From contig NC_064036.1 of assembly GCF_932526225.1 (NCBI RefSeq), positions 14,067,181 through 14,131,180 on the forward strand: DNA of 64,000 nt, given 5' to 3'. This document shows positions 47,644 to 62,600 of this stretch, piece after piece. Within the stretch, counting starts at the first letter, position 1. Every line of letters starts with the position of its first letter. A program made the translations under genes and the position numbers. Source of the stretch: Nematostella vectensis. Taxonomy: Eukaryota > Cnidaria > Anthozoa > Actiniaria > Edwardsiidae. The notes below the pieces were generated by a model. The model made no database searches. It was not told the origin of the DNA and saw only the letters and a list, made by a program, of their open reading frames with translations.

Positions 47644-50600
47644 ATGAACTTGAGGGAGGGTTGGGCACTAGTAGTCGATTATCGACTGGACGAACTCGAA
47701 AAAGAGCGCCAAAGAGATCAAGTCTTCCAAACACAAGTTATGAGTTCCTCGTCAGAGCGGACTTTGGAAGCCTGCAGCTCCTTAGAGTTGGGTGCGATTC
47801 CTAAGGAATGGACTGATCGAGTTTGGGATGGAGATTTCTGCGAGTCAAGTGATCTTCCGGACGTATTGCGAGAGAATGCAGAGGGTAAAAACTGGTACAA
47901 AAAGGGTCTAGTTTGTTTCCTGGCGGAATGTCGAGTATGGAGTTCCAACTCGTCGCAAGATAGCAATGCCGAAGGTACATCAGTCACTCTAGTTCCTAGA
48001 AATTGAATAATAACAATTTTTAAGGAACAGATATTGGTTTCATAAGGATATAAAAGTATTTGTTTTGAGTGTTTAGCAGAACTTCTATGTAGGGAAATAG
48101 GTTCCTACAAAATTCTACCTCGCATATAGGACTTTGTAAACAGGATTTTTGCCCTTAAGAAACAAAAAATTTCCAGTCTTGACGTACTAGAGGAATTGCG
48201 CCAAGAGATCATGTGACTTTTTGGGAAGCAACCTCTTTCCCTACAGACAATCTTTATGCTATAGTAGGCTGAGGTTTATACAGCCTATTATAGGGAGAGG
48301 GAAGGATGAGGGAGGGCCTGTAGTCAGCCCCCTGTTTTTTTGTATAAATATTCACTTAGTGAACATTTTATGCTAATGAGTCAAAATCGCATTCACATTG
48401 GCTGAGAAGCTTTGCACACCACCTAGTCGAGGTGTCAATCATTTTTAACTTATGCTAGTCAAGGTGACAATCATTTTAGAGCTAGCGTCAGTAAGTTTAC
48501 CTCAAAACATTTCTGGCGTTTTGAATGAATAGCATTATCCGCATTCCTTTCTCGTTAAAATTTCTTTGTTTTTTTTAGCTCTTGAAGCTTGGTAATTTTC
48601 CCAATAAAAGTGAAATATATTGCTTATGCCAGGGGTGTGAATAAACCGTTATGAAACGTGATCTTACACGCCAGCAGATTTTAAGGAAGCTAATGCATGC
48701 TTTTGTTTTATTACTAAGTTAAAACAAACAGTGTGCGCACAGCAATCTTGCATGAGCATAGGTTTGTACTATAAAAAACATGGGGCGGCTGTAAGTGCTC
48801 CCTTTTCCTGCATTCGCTCCATCCATCTCTCCAGACGTGCAGGATCCCTCATTTTCTCAAGTCCTTTGCACTTGCTATGCAGGCTAAGATTTATATGTCC
48901 TACCAGGTTTCTGGAAGGTTCTGTCAGATAATGACATTTCCCATCGCAGTCTGGTGGCAGTACTTCATGCATTTGTTGAGTCTTGTGACAGGTCTACCAA
49001 GGCAGGAGCTCAGCTAGAGGGTTGCGTCCTGGCAGCTAATATCTACATGGTACTTTTACAGCTCCCAGGTCAGAGTAACACACCATTTCTCTCTTACCCC
49101 AGGGGTAGACCTAATAAGGAGAGGCTAAAGCAAAGATTTATCAAGAAAGAGGGGGTGATTAATTGTTTATTCCTGGATTTGCTTAGATTTCTTCAAATTT
49201 TAAGCAAAGTATCTTAAAATAGGGGGAGAGGAGACGAAAAATTCGAAACTACCTTATTAGTCATCAGGAGTTGATGGTAAGTCATGTTCTATGTACATCA
49301 AATTATGTACTTTTTCTTCTAGGAAGTGGAGCATACAAAGTGTTTCACCCTCTTCTGTTCCAAAAAGCCCTGGATGTTTTAAAGCTGTGGCCACAAAAAG
49401 GTATTTTAAGAATAATAACCATCCCTTAGCCATAATACTTGCACTCCCATAAGGCAAGGCTGATTTCTCCCTGTATTACTCCCTGAATGTATTACTACTA
49501 TACTGTAAAAGCGTAAGATATAATAAATGCATCAAGTAAATGCTTCCTTGTCATACCTGATAAAATGCTTAACAAAATGCATGCTTATATAAGTTTTTAA
49601 GGATCTGTGTAACACAAATATGGCCCAGAAGACATCACAACACACATATATAGTGTATAGTTCTATGTTTTTGCCCACTTTGGTAGAATCAAGAGACCAT
49701 GATGTAAGAGAACGAATCCCCTGTATTAGGGTATGTTCCAATGATGTTGTCTGTGAAAGATATTTTTAGAACAAGCAGTTATTCCTAGATACCCCTCTGA
49801 TTGGCTAGCGCCCAGATATCCTAGCAACAAAAATCTTACTTGCCATCATCTCTTGAGCAATGTGTACCAGCATAGGCTGTTATGGAAATCTTTTTGACCG
49901 AAAAAACCTTCTTTTTTACAAACGCTGGATCCAATCAACCGTTCTTTGACATTAAAGACAATGAAATGTATAGAGTGTGTAATTTTAGGTGCAGGGATCA
50001 ACTTTCCAAGTAAAAGTTTTCACAGCTGATTCAGAAATTACAAGTTATACCATCAGAACTGAAGTGATTTCTTACTAGATTTGAGCCCTAAATTAACATT
50101 ATCTTAATCAGAAAGAAATGCAGATTCATGTTTTGTGCAAATTAAAGTCTCGAATAGCATGGGGGATGTAGAACTTGAGGTTATATTTTTTTTTATATTT
50201 GCATTAAGAAATTTACACAACAGTCAATCATAAGTCTGTATTTACAACACACAATGCTCTTCCAATTCCCTTTTGATGCAAAATATCAAGAACATAATAC
50301 CATTATATTCGAAGAGATAAGTGTGGTTATTAAGACAGGTATACCAATAATGCTTTCAAGTCTTTATATTGAAGTAAATTTCAGTGACAAGGGTTTCTTG
50401 AGTGACATGATTTCTGAACATTTGCATGAAGTTCATTTATCTAAAAATATCATAAATCAAAGAAAAAAGAAATCCTTCTTGTATTAAAATACATAACATA
50501 GACTCTGGGAATGCCTAAATTGCAGGAAAAGAAGTATTTCAAGGATTCAGCCTGATTCATCTCGAATAAACTCCAAATTCGCCCGTTCAATTATTTATAT

Positions 50601-53600
50601 AACATTTAGATAACTTAACATATCATTTCCCTTCATTTGTAATGACATGCCCTGGATTTCTATGGCAGGTGCCAACAAAAGAAAACGTCCAGAGACAGTA
50701 CAACACAAAGAACCAGTGATGGCCAAACAGGGAAGGCCAACAAAAACCAGGAGAACTGCACAGCCATCCCAACCACAAGGTAATAACCTCAGCACAGGCA
50801 TCCCAACAACATGATAACAAGCAAAGCACAGGCATCCCAACCACAAGGTAATAACCTCAGCTCAGGCATCCCAACAACATGATAACAAGCAAAGCACAAA
50901 CATCCCAACCACAAGGTAATAACCTCAGCACAGGCATCCCAACCACAAGGTTTTAACCACAGCACAGGCATCCCAACCACAAGGTAATAACCTCAGCACA
51001 GGCATCCCAACCACAAGGTAATAACCTCACCACAGGCATCCCAACCACAAGGTTATAACCACAGCACAGGCATCCCAACAACATGGTAGCAACCACAGCA
51101 CAGGCATCCCAACTACAAGGTTATAACCACAGCACAGGCATCCCAAGGATAGCAACCACAGCACAGGCATCCCAAAAACATGATATTAATCAGCACAGGC
51201 ATCCCAAGGATAACAATCACAGCAAAGGCATCCCAACAACATGATAACAATCACGGCAAAGACCTCCCAACAATGATAGGCAATGACAACAGCACAGACA
51301 TCCACATAACATGATAACAACCCACAGGCATCCCAACAACAATAAGAAATGATGGTATCCCCACAAAAATAGGTAATGATCACAATACAGTCTTCTCAAC
51401 AACAGGGCAACAAACCACAGCTCAGTCATCTCAACAACAATAGGCAATGATAACAGCACAGGTATCCCAAAAACAATAAGTAGTGTGTATACAAAGGAAG
51501 TTCTACAAAGGAATGTTCTGTAGCTCAACCTGTTTGATTATTTGGATAGTAAATGAGATGGATGAGGACAGTGATGATGAAGATGATGATAATGATGATG
51601 ATGACCACCCCTACCATGGAGTAGTTGCCACGGAGGCAGCACAGCAAAAAGTCAAGGGAAGAATGGTGGAGTTGCTGCAGGTGAGGAAAAGGGCATAGAT
51701 ATTGGAGACAGGGAGGGGTGGCATAGATGTACAGTGAGAGGGAGGGGTGGCATGGATGGACAGTGAGAGGGAGGGGTGGCATAGATGGACAGTGAGAGGG
51801 AGGGGTGGCATGGATGGCAGTGAGAGGGAGGGGTGGCATGGACAGTGAGAGAGAGGGGTGGCATGGATGGACAGTGAGAGGGAGGGGTGGCATGGATGGA
51901 CAGTGATAGGGAGGGGTGGCATGGATGGACAGTGAGAGGGAGGGGTGGCATGGATGGCAGTGAGAGGGAGGGGTGGCATAGATGGACAGTGAGAGGGAGG
52001 GGTGGCATGGATGGACAGTGATAGGGAGGGATGGCATGGATGTATAGTGAGAGGGAGGGGTGGCATGGATGTACAGTGAGAGGGAGGGGTGGTATGGATG
52101 GAAGTGAGAGGGAGGGGTGGCATGGATGGACAGTGAGAGGGAGGGGTGGCATGGATGTACAGTGAGAGGGAGGGGTGGCATGGATGTACAGTGAGAGGGA
52201 GGGGTGACATGGGTGGACAGTGAGAGGGAGGGTTGGCATGGACAGTGAGAGAGGGATGGCATGGATGGACAGTGAGAGAGGGGTGGCATGGATGGACAGT
52301 GAGAGGGAGGGATGGCATGGATGGACAGTGAGAGGGAGGGTTGGCATGGATGTACAGTGAGAGGGAGGGGTGGCATGGATGGACAGTGAGAGGGAGGGGT
52401 GGTATGTATGGAGGGTGTTGAAGATAGGAATAAAAGATTGAAATATTCATATGCCTGATGTGTGCAATGTTTCCACTGTATTCAGGATGTGGTGCTGCTG
52501 CTTAGCACATTCTCACTGAGGGACGCAGACCAGACCCGTCATCATGTCATCCAGCTTCTTGTAGAGCTCACAAGACTTGATGTAACAGATGAAAATATGA
52601 CTTTTTCCTTCCCCCCAGGGTATAATTTTGGTTTATCTTCCTGAGATCTTGTTGATCCACCACCACTTATCATTGATAAGCTGTGAAAAGTGATATGTAT
52701 TAACTGATTTTTATTTTGATTTAATTATTCCAGCTCTCAGATTTACAACATAAATTCACTGGCTCAGGTTGCTTACATTGTAAGTTTTGTCTTCACACCA
52801 TGGCTTAGCTTTAATAACAGTTTTTATAGTTTGAAGTGTGACTTGTGTTTTAGGAAAGGTAGCCACTACTGTTAAGTAGTATTCTTTCATTTTCTGCTTT
52901 GAACTGAGTTAAGCATTTCTTTACCACAATGGTTGGCTAATGGAATTCATGTCATTCGGATAGCATGTTTCTCATTATCCTTATTTGTTTACTTCATAAC
53001 ACTGTGAAGCAATGGTAGTGCACTGTAACTCATGATACTGTAAAATCACAACATCACTTTTTGTCTTGTCAGGGTTTGGGTTTACTGATAACATCGCTTC
53101 ATGGTGAATTGGTGGCAAACACACGTGTGGTATGATTACTTATTATTATTTGTATTTACAAATTAAGAAAGTAAAGTTTTTGTTTGGAACACGGTGAAAC
53201 CGGGCATGCTTTCGTCAAAACTGGCATGATTTGTCAACAGCATGTGCAATGAATGGTGAAAATTGACAACTTTCGCATCAAAATCCAAAGGATTTTCATC
53301 TCATTTCTCGCTCTTTCTTTCTAATATTTGAAATTTTTTTAACAGAAAAGGTAAGAATTAGGGAGAGTATTGTATCTATCGTGTAAGAAAATACATATTA
53401 GGCTGGGAATTTCCCCTAAACTTTTATACAATGTTTTTCCTTAACTTTGCTAGAGTTGTTGTGTTGTATATAAGAGTGTCCAGTACCTTATTATTGTGTT
53501 GTTGTGTCGTATTAAAAAATCCAGTACCTAATTGTTGTGTTGTATATAAGAGTGTCCAGTACCTAATTGTTGTGTTGTTTTGTCGTATAAAAGAGTCCAG

Positions 53601-56600
53601 TACCTAGTTGTTGTGTTGTTGTGTTGTATAAGAGTGTCTAGTACCTAATTGTTGTGTTGTATATAAGAGTGTCCAGTACCTAATTGTTGTGTTGTTTTGT
53701 CGTATAAAAGAGTCCAGTACCTAATTGCTGTGTTATATAAGAGTGTCCAGTACCTAATTGTTGTGTTGTATATAAGAGTGTCCAGTACCTAATTGTTGTG
53801 TTGTATATAAGAGTGTCCAGTACCTAATTGTTGTGTTGTTTTGTCGTATAAAAGAGTCCAGTACCTAATTGTTGTGTTGTTTTGTCGTATAAAAGTGTCC
53901 AGTACCTAATTGTTGTGTTGTATATAAGAGTGTCCAGTACCTAATTGTTGTGTTGTTTTGTCGTATAAAAGAGTCCAGTACCTAATTGTTGTGTTGTTTT
54001 GTCGTATAAAAGTGTCCAGTACCTAATTGTTGTGTTTTATATAAGAGTGTCCAGTACCTAATTGTTGTGTTGTTTTGTCGTATAAAAGAGTCCAGTACCT
54101 AATTGTTGTGTTGTATAAGAGTGTCCAGTACCTAATTGTTGTGTTGTATAAGAGTGTCCAGTACCTAATTGTTGTGTTGAATATAAGAGTGTCCAGTACC
54201 TAATTGTTGTGTTGTATAAGAGTGTCCAGTACCTAATTGTTGTGTTGAATATAAGAGTGTCCAGTACCTAATTGTTGTGTTGTATATAAGAGTGTCCAGT
54301 ACCTAATTGTTGTGTTGTATAAGAGTGTCCAGTACCTAATTGTTGTGTTGAATATAAGAGTGTCCAGTACCTAATTGTTGTGTTGTTTTGTCGTATAAAA
54401 GAGTCCAGTACCTAATTGTTGTGTTGTATATAAGAGTGTCCAGTACCTAATTGTTGTGTTGTATATAAGAGTGTCCAGTACCTAATTGTTGTGTTGTTGT
54501 GTCGTATAAAAGAGTTCAGTACCTAATTGTTGTGTTGTTGTGTCGTATAAAAGAGTTCAGTACCTAATTGTTGTGTTGTTGTGTTGTATAAGAGTGTCTA
54601 GTACCTAATTGTTGTGTTGTATATAAGAGTGTCCAGTACCTAATTGTTGTGTTGTATAAGAGTGTCCAGTACCTAATTGTTGTGTTGAATATAAGAGTGT
54701 CCAGTACCTAATTGTTGTGTTGTTGTGTCGTATAAAAGAGTTCAGTACCTAATTGTTGTGTTGTTGTGTTGTATAAGAGTGTCTAGTACCTAATTGTTGT
54801 GTTGTATATAAGAGTGTCCAGTACCTAATTGTTGTGTTGTTGTGTTGTATAAAAGTGTCCAGTACCTAATTGTTGTGTTGTATAAGAGTTTCCATTATCT
54901 AATAGCCTATAATATTTTAAGGTATTCAAGCATTTGTTGAGCAACATCCTCATGGCTGGAGCCGGCTCTAGTCCGACTGTGCCTAAAGGAATACAGCTTA
55001 TTAAAGACAAGGCTGTTAAATTTGCATGGTAGGTTGCTATTCTGCATATCAAAAAATAACCTGAACTGAAACTAAACTGAGCTGCCTCAAATGTTTTGAA
55101 TCTATTTGTTTCTTTTCTTATTCCAAGTATATTGATCTCAAAGTAGTAGTAGAGATAAATTAAGAAAAGAGGACAACAAAAAGGAGAGTACTGTAGAGAA
55201 CAAAAATATTTTTGTTTGAAGCTGTGTATGCAAATTAGCTCCGACAAACATCAACTTAATGGTCACATCAAATTTGCTTTCTGTGTGTAAAAAAGCCTGT
55301 AGCAAAGTCGCTTGCCCCAAGTGTATGAACAATTTTACCAACAATTGGAAGTTGTTACAGTCAATGTTTGTTGACAATGTCATTGAATGTTGCTTGCAGC
55401 TTTGTTGTTGGTAAAGACTGCAGTGAGTCCATGGGTGTGGTTAGAGTGTTGATTCAGCACATGTGCACCAAGTGTCCAGACAAGGCCGAGTTCAGAGCAC
55501 CTGTCGCCAAGGTTGGTCATGTGACACAAAGATGCAGCTCAGCCGTTTTATTTAGCTGTTGTCCCATAGTGCAGTTTTGTGTTTAAGGGCCCTCTTTACT
55601 CACTGTACTATACCTATTGCAAATGGGGGGTGTAATGTTCATGGGGTCAAATCCTCTGGTGGTGACAAGTATAAAGGCACCCAAATCTACTAACATTGCA
55701 CACAAAGGGTTAGTTGAATTCAAGCCATGCCTAAATGATAAACAATAAACTGATTTAAACTGCCAATCATGACTCTAGACATACAAATCATTTGGAAATT
55801 ATAATACAAATGCACAAACCAAGTGACAATCTACTGAGTAACACTGTATGCAAGTGGAACCTTAGTATAACAATGCTTTCAGTGTAATGATATTGACTTT
55901 TGGTCCCGTCAACCATAAAATAATATTGGAAATAATATCTTTTTAAACATATTCTCAAGAGAGCATTGTTATACCAAGTATTGCTTATCAAGGTCCCACT
56001 TGCATACAGTGTTACTCAGTAGATTGTCACTTGGTTTGTGCATTTGTGTTATAATTTCTAAATGATTGTCTAGAGTCATGGTTGGCAGTTTAAATCAGTT
56101 TATCGTTTGGTCCCTTGCCATATTTGATGTTACGGTTCCACTGTATCTTTGAAGTGGTATGTTTTTCACTGCGGAACTACCTTCTTTTCACAGCTACTGT
56201 ATTCAGGAATGAAACATACCACTTTAAGCTTGTGCTGACTATCTCCCAAACTGTATACCTGTCTGTATTCATCCTCCAAGCCCCTTGTTTAAACTGTGGT
56301 ACCTTGCAGTCAGCGACAGACCTCATGAAACTGCTGCCTTTGTCTTTCTACTGTGGTCTGATTGAGTGGCTGCACAAGTATAGCAAGAACACAAAGGTAA
56401 AGATAACACTTGCTCTAGGTCAGTCTCATCACTTCAATCAAGCTGAGTACAGTTTTCAGACAGGGTGGTTATGTCACTTCAGTAACATTCTGCTAATCTT
56501 GAATACTAAACAACTGGGTCCGGTTCCTAGAAATCAGGTAAGTACTATGTAACCCAGGGTTAAAAAACGTTCTTATCCAATCAAATGTACCGATAGCTAT

Positions 56601-59600
56601 TCTTATCTCTGGGTTAGCGCTAACCTGCTTTCTAGAAACCAGGCCCTGAACATTCTATATACTATTGGTCCTCTTGCAATCACGCACCATTCACAATCAG
56701 CCATCCACCACTCAATGTAAATTCCCATCAAGGCCACCAGCATCTCTACCACAATAGTAGTAAGGCTAACAGTTAAGGGCTAACCTTGGTAGTGCACTCC
56801 CTTTAGAACTTGACATTCTATATTTTCACCATCACAGATTGGTTATAGAGTGTTTGCCCTTGATTTGGTGTCACAGCTGCTGACTGAAGAGGACAGAGAT
56901 ATCCAGGGGGGAGGTAAACCCTGAAAGAAATTTAACATGTTGTATGCAAATTAGGTGCAATTTTGAATGTTTTTTGTGCATAATTTTAGTGTATTTAGAT
57001 TTATACACTCAAACTGGACACGATTTGAGAGGACTTCATGTACCATACTACACACTTGTTTGCCTCATTAACTTCTACAAAGGATATTCTGAGCTATGTA
57101 CCAACTCAATCTACAGTAATTCCTCACATGACAATTACATACCAAAAGAAAACTTGGATACTTGGGCATTGGATACATCGTAGTATAAAATATAATAGAA
57201 CATCGCTATTCAAAATCCTGATACTTTTGCTTTGCTTTTGTATCAGCAAATAAAAACTGATCTCTACAAACCTCATGTATGGTATAGTACAAACAACAGA
57301 ATATACATATCAGAAATATCCACAGCACAGCCATCACCAAGTAAAGCCTTTATTCACAAATATGTGAGCAGACACATGCACAAATGACTGGACACAAACT
57401 CATGTATTTATGGACTGGCTTACACATATTATGTCAACATCCTCCAGACATTCTTTTCATGGCGTTCTTTCGACTATACTCAATCAAATGCACTCATTGA
57501 CAGACTGGAATGTTCAGGAAAGGAAACAGCCAGATTTGTTGAACAAGCTTGAACCATATACTCCTCTTTGGGGATTATTTTCATGTAACCTTATTTCTCA
57601 ACTCATTTGTATGTTCCTTGGTAGGAGACACCCCTGAAAACTGTAAAGAGCTCACTAGCAAGAAATACCTGCTGAGTATTGTGGTTGGACGTTGTTCTGA
57701 TCGGGCTCCTACGTAAGTACTTAAGTTCATCTAGAGTAATACTTTTTATACTTCCCAAATTGGTAAATGCAACAATTGGTGAAGACTAGGATAATTATCA
57801 GGTAATATCTCACATAATAACGCACAACTCACATGCAACAGACCGGAAACTTACCTTCAACATATTCAGGACACACAATGCAACAGACATGCCACGAGGA
57901 CATAACTGCTCAATAGATAGATGGTTGTAAATAATTTTACTCGTACTTTTGTAGGGTTCGAGCAAAAGCTTTGCAGTGTCTTTCCCAGTGTACAGCCACA
58001 AGCAATGATAGTCTTAAGAGCATTGTCAAACAGACACTTGGGGAGGCCTTGGACAGAAACACATCTGCAGGACTTAATGGAGATTGTAAGTGGTAGCGAT
58101 CGGTTGGTCTAGTTGTTGGTCAGTCAGTCAGCCAATCATGTATAGCTCAAACTCTTACAAACTACTGTGCAAGCAAAAACCTGTCTGTGTGAAAGTAGGT
58201 GGTGCAAGTGACTAGCTTATTGTAAAGTTTGATAATCAGTACAGGTTGTTCTGCATGCCCATCATTTATTCCATGCAAATGATGTACCTTGAAAAACCTT
58301 GAGTAGTAATGGCATTTTGATCTATTCCAGGCACAGTTGGGTCAGTGATCAGAAAGCGAACATGTGATGAGAAAGTTGGCGTCAGAAAGGCTGCCTTGCA
58401 GGTACATGTAACTAAAGTTTAGGACAAAAGTGCTGGCAAAGTTAGGGTATTGTCTTATACTAAGTGCAGGCTAGTAGCCGCAACCGTGAACACATTGGTG
58501 TATTTTCTTGTAAGTAAATAAGTATTGTATATAACTCTATTGAGTTTCTCCCCAGGCCCTAGAAAGTGTCATTCATCTCGATTTGGCACATCTTCACAAG
58601 CCAGTGAGTGCATACAAAGAAATGAATGTCTTAGAATATCTACTTTGAAGGTTGAAAGCTAGAAAGTCTTAGGATAAGTACTTTGGAGGTTGAGAGTTAA
58701 GCCCCTGTCACACTTACACTTACCCCTGTACACTTTTTAGTTGCAACTTGTCTTGCAAGAAAATGTTGCACGCGCAATGTCACACATAATTGTTTTGCAC
58801 ATGTGACTTGCAATTTTTTTGTGGTACAAATTGCAATAGAAAAAATGTGTGCAAAAATGACAGGGCCTTTACAGTTGCAATGTCTTAGAAAACAATTATT
58901 TAAAGGTTAAAAGAGTAGAGTGTTTATTGCACCTATTTCAAGATATAATGTCAGTGCAAATTCCAGTTGTAAAATGGCAGTTCTGCTATCAAAAAATACC
59001 ATGGAACTGTGGAAAATGTAGATAATTTCTGCAATTACTGTATATTACTTATCATATTTATTCCTACAAATAATTATACCAATAAGCAGTGATTAGTCAT
59101 AGAACTGCCATTTGCCAATTGCCATTCACCATTTGCACTGACAACGTTTATTCAAATAGGTGTACGTAGTGTTTAAGATGATGGTAAAGAGAATAACAAA
59201 GTTTTGTTTTAATAGTGATGAGGGTGGTGGTGGTTTGTGATGTTATGTTGTTGGTGGTTATAGTGGTGGGATTTATGGATCTTTACAGGACCTTATAATG
59301 CTGCATGACCGATGTATGGATCCAGCGCTCTCTGTTCGCCGCCAGGCTATGGTTTCCCTCACTTCCCTTCTGCAGGAGCAGCCAACAAATGCCATGCTGC
59401 AGAGGTGAAAACATTTGTAAACAATCTTCAAATTATTTTATAACAACCTTAGGTTTGCTTGTCTTAGTGGATATAGTGATAACAGATCTGCTTTTGGTGA
59501 AGCAATTACTACTAAAAATAATGATAATAACTTTGTTTTAAACAATAGGGAGAAAGCAGAGAGAGATAGCAATTAGTTAAGATATTGGTGTTAAGTATGG

Positions 59601-62600
59601 ACAAATGTGCCCCTAATACTCAAGGGAATTGTGTTTCACAATCTGGGTACATAGGAGGAATGACTCCAATCCAGATTGTCTCTAGTGTGGGAACTTGTGG
59701 TGGGTATTATCCAGCCACATCCAATCTAGCAGACAGCTGACTCCCAGCCACTTGGTAAAGCTAAGCTTTTAAATATTCTCTTCATCAGCATCTGGTTGGA
59801 CGGCATCTTGCCCCTGGTGCTTGACAGAGAGACCACCGCTCAGGAGAAATGCTACCAGATATTAGAAGAGCTTATCCTCTCCAAGATTGTCACCTTACAA
59901 AGGTATGTCAAAATGGAATGGAAAAGATGTACAAATCACAGTGATAAACTCTCAACTCAATCTCACATAAATCAGGAGAGTTTGGGTTAGATGTGTTATG
60001 CTGTCCGTCATGTGCGAGACATCAGTCAGATGCAGGCTGCCGATAAGAAAAAAGAATTAGCGCATTAACTAAGTGCTCCAGCAATTAGAAGAGAAACAAG
60101 ATTTTGGTGTTGTTTTTCTTTTTCACATTTGTATAACAAATGTCCATGTCAATGTGATCTTCAAATATAATTTGCCTTCATGGGTTTGCTAATAGAGCCT
60201 TTGATTCTTCTTTGTTACTGTATCTAATGATTGTCAAATACATAATCTTGGTAGATCTGTTGACGTTGGCCATGTTCTTGCCTGGGACCTGTTGAAAATT
60301 GTAGCCAGCCCATCTGGTCAAGAAGTTCGGTGAGTTACTCTTTGATTGTTTCCCTCAAGCAGTACTACAGTAGTACATAATGCATACCATTAGAAGTCAC
60401 AAGCTGTTGTACCTTTATTGCTCCCCTCTTTCAGGCGATATTTACAGAATGCTTGCTATTACTGGTCCAAGCAAGGCAAATTGACTGGAACCCTACTCAA
60501 AGCTTTGACATCACACATAGATAGTGACCATAACAAGGTGACTTTAATGGGTGATAGCTTGTTATTATTTATGTTATTATTGATAACATCTTAGTGAAAA
60601 TAAGGGATACTCATTTTTGGGGGGCTATAAACTTCAACATATTTTGATATTTTCATTTTTGTTAACAGGCTTCCTTTGTGGCAGCTTTTGATTGACATGT
60701 TTTTATTATGTTTGTCTTCAGGCCACATGGCTTCTTCTGTCGCAAATGGCTGATGCATCATCTAAGATTGATCACAACTTTGTCATCAGCCGTTGGAAGG
60801 AATACACAACAACTGGTTCTCAAAGTACTGTAGGACTTTACTAGACCAGTCCTCCTCGCTCATCACCATCATAAAAAATTGTTATCATTTCATCATCGTC
60901 AGCATTTAAATCATGATCACTTCATTCATTGTTATCATCATCACAACAACATACAGTATCGATGTCATATCAATTTTTGCAATATTTGCATTCTTGTCAT
61001 TATCTCTTGTCAGATTCTCATCATTATCATCATAGTTATCATTGACATAACTATACCAGCACCATCATAGTCATCTCACATCATCACCTCCACCACCATC
61101 ATCATCATCATCAATTTCATCAGATTGTCATCATCATCAACATAAAAATAATCATTAATATCGGTATCGACACAATCAATGTCATCATAAAGATCATCAT
61201 CATTGCCAGCATAATCGTTATCGGTACCCTCATTGTTTCATCATCAACATGATCCTTGTCATTCATTGTGTCATCATCAACATGATCCTTGTCATTCATT
61301 GTGTCATCATCAACATGATCCTTGTCATTCATTGTGTCATCATCAACATGATCCTTGTCATTCATTGTGTCATCATCAACATGATCCTTGTCATTCATTG
61401 TGTCATCATCAACATGATCCTTGTCATTCATTGTGTCGTCATCAACATGATCCTTGTCATTCATTGTGTCATCATCAACATGATCCTTGTCATTCATTGT
61501 GTCATCATCAACATGATCCTTGTCATTCATTGTGTCATCATCAACATGATCCTTGTCATTCATTGTGTCATCATCAACATGATCCTTGTCATTCATTGTG
61601 TCATCATCAACATGATCCTTGTCATTCATTGTGTCATCATCAACATGATCCTTGTCATTCCCCACCATCACCTTTTGCATCTTTTTAAACACTCTCGGCA
61701 TCAGCAACTTGTCCAAGGCAATAGCATAGATTTACACCATTTACCTCTTGTTGACAGGCTGTGATGACGAGACACTTGGTTGGGTTCTTTCTGTGATTGG
61801 CAGTGTGAGTGATAAATTGCCAGCAGAGGTGGCAACTGCAATAACAGGTGACGTGTCATTATGTTTTTTTATTCCTCTGGGCGATGCATGTCTTCAGCGG
61901 AATTTACTACTGACTCTTTTTTAATTTTCGAAAACTTTCCAGAAAATTTACAGCAGAAGTTGAGTGGATTTGCCTGCACACCTGATGTAATTGCGGCAGT
62001 TATCGGAAGTCTCTGTAAGGTATGATTCAATGAAGGGATACATCTAGAAACATGAATATGTATGTCCACATGGTTGCCACCATGCCTATAAAGACCACCT
62101 TTTACCTCAGCTTGTATTTAGTCCAGTAATATTGATTATTCCTGGTTTTTCCCTTAAATATCTTCTTCCTGGCATCATACCTGGTCACATCCATGCCCAG
62201 TTTCTGTCAGTTTTTTTCCTTACTGTGTTTCCTGCTGTTCTCTACTCCACACAGTTATGCAAGACCCAGACTCAAGCAAAGGTGAGAGAAGGCTCCAGTA
62301 ATTATAGCTTCTCTGACTTGATATAACGACAATGATAATAATCAGTTTTCAAAAAATTAATATGGTAGAATTTTTATAATAGTTACTTATCCTGAGTAAA
62401 CATGGTGGTAGTATTGAAGTATAGTATAGTATTGAAGTTTTAATCATTAGATTGCATTGTTCAACCAATCACAGTCAGCATTTTATGTGATTGACATGTT
62501 TGCAATGTTTTTTTAGAGCATGATTGACAGCTGGTGCACCGATCTCCTCAAGGCCTCAGAGCACCACCTCTCCAGTGTAGTATTGGAATCCACAGGTATT

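Noticed and set aside
51525..52450. Overlapping minus-strand ORFs of 231-283 codons rich in P, S, H and C
   Set aside because: They are translations of the 29-bp minisatellite in NCAPD3 intron 5; all three frames are open because the unit lacks stops.
61120..61764. ORFs on both strands with 11-residue repeats (MNDKDHVDDDT and others)
   Set aside because: A 33-bp intronic minisatellite; codon-multiple unit length explains the open frames.
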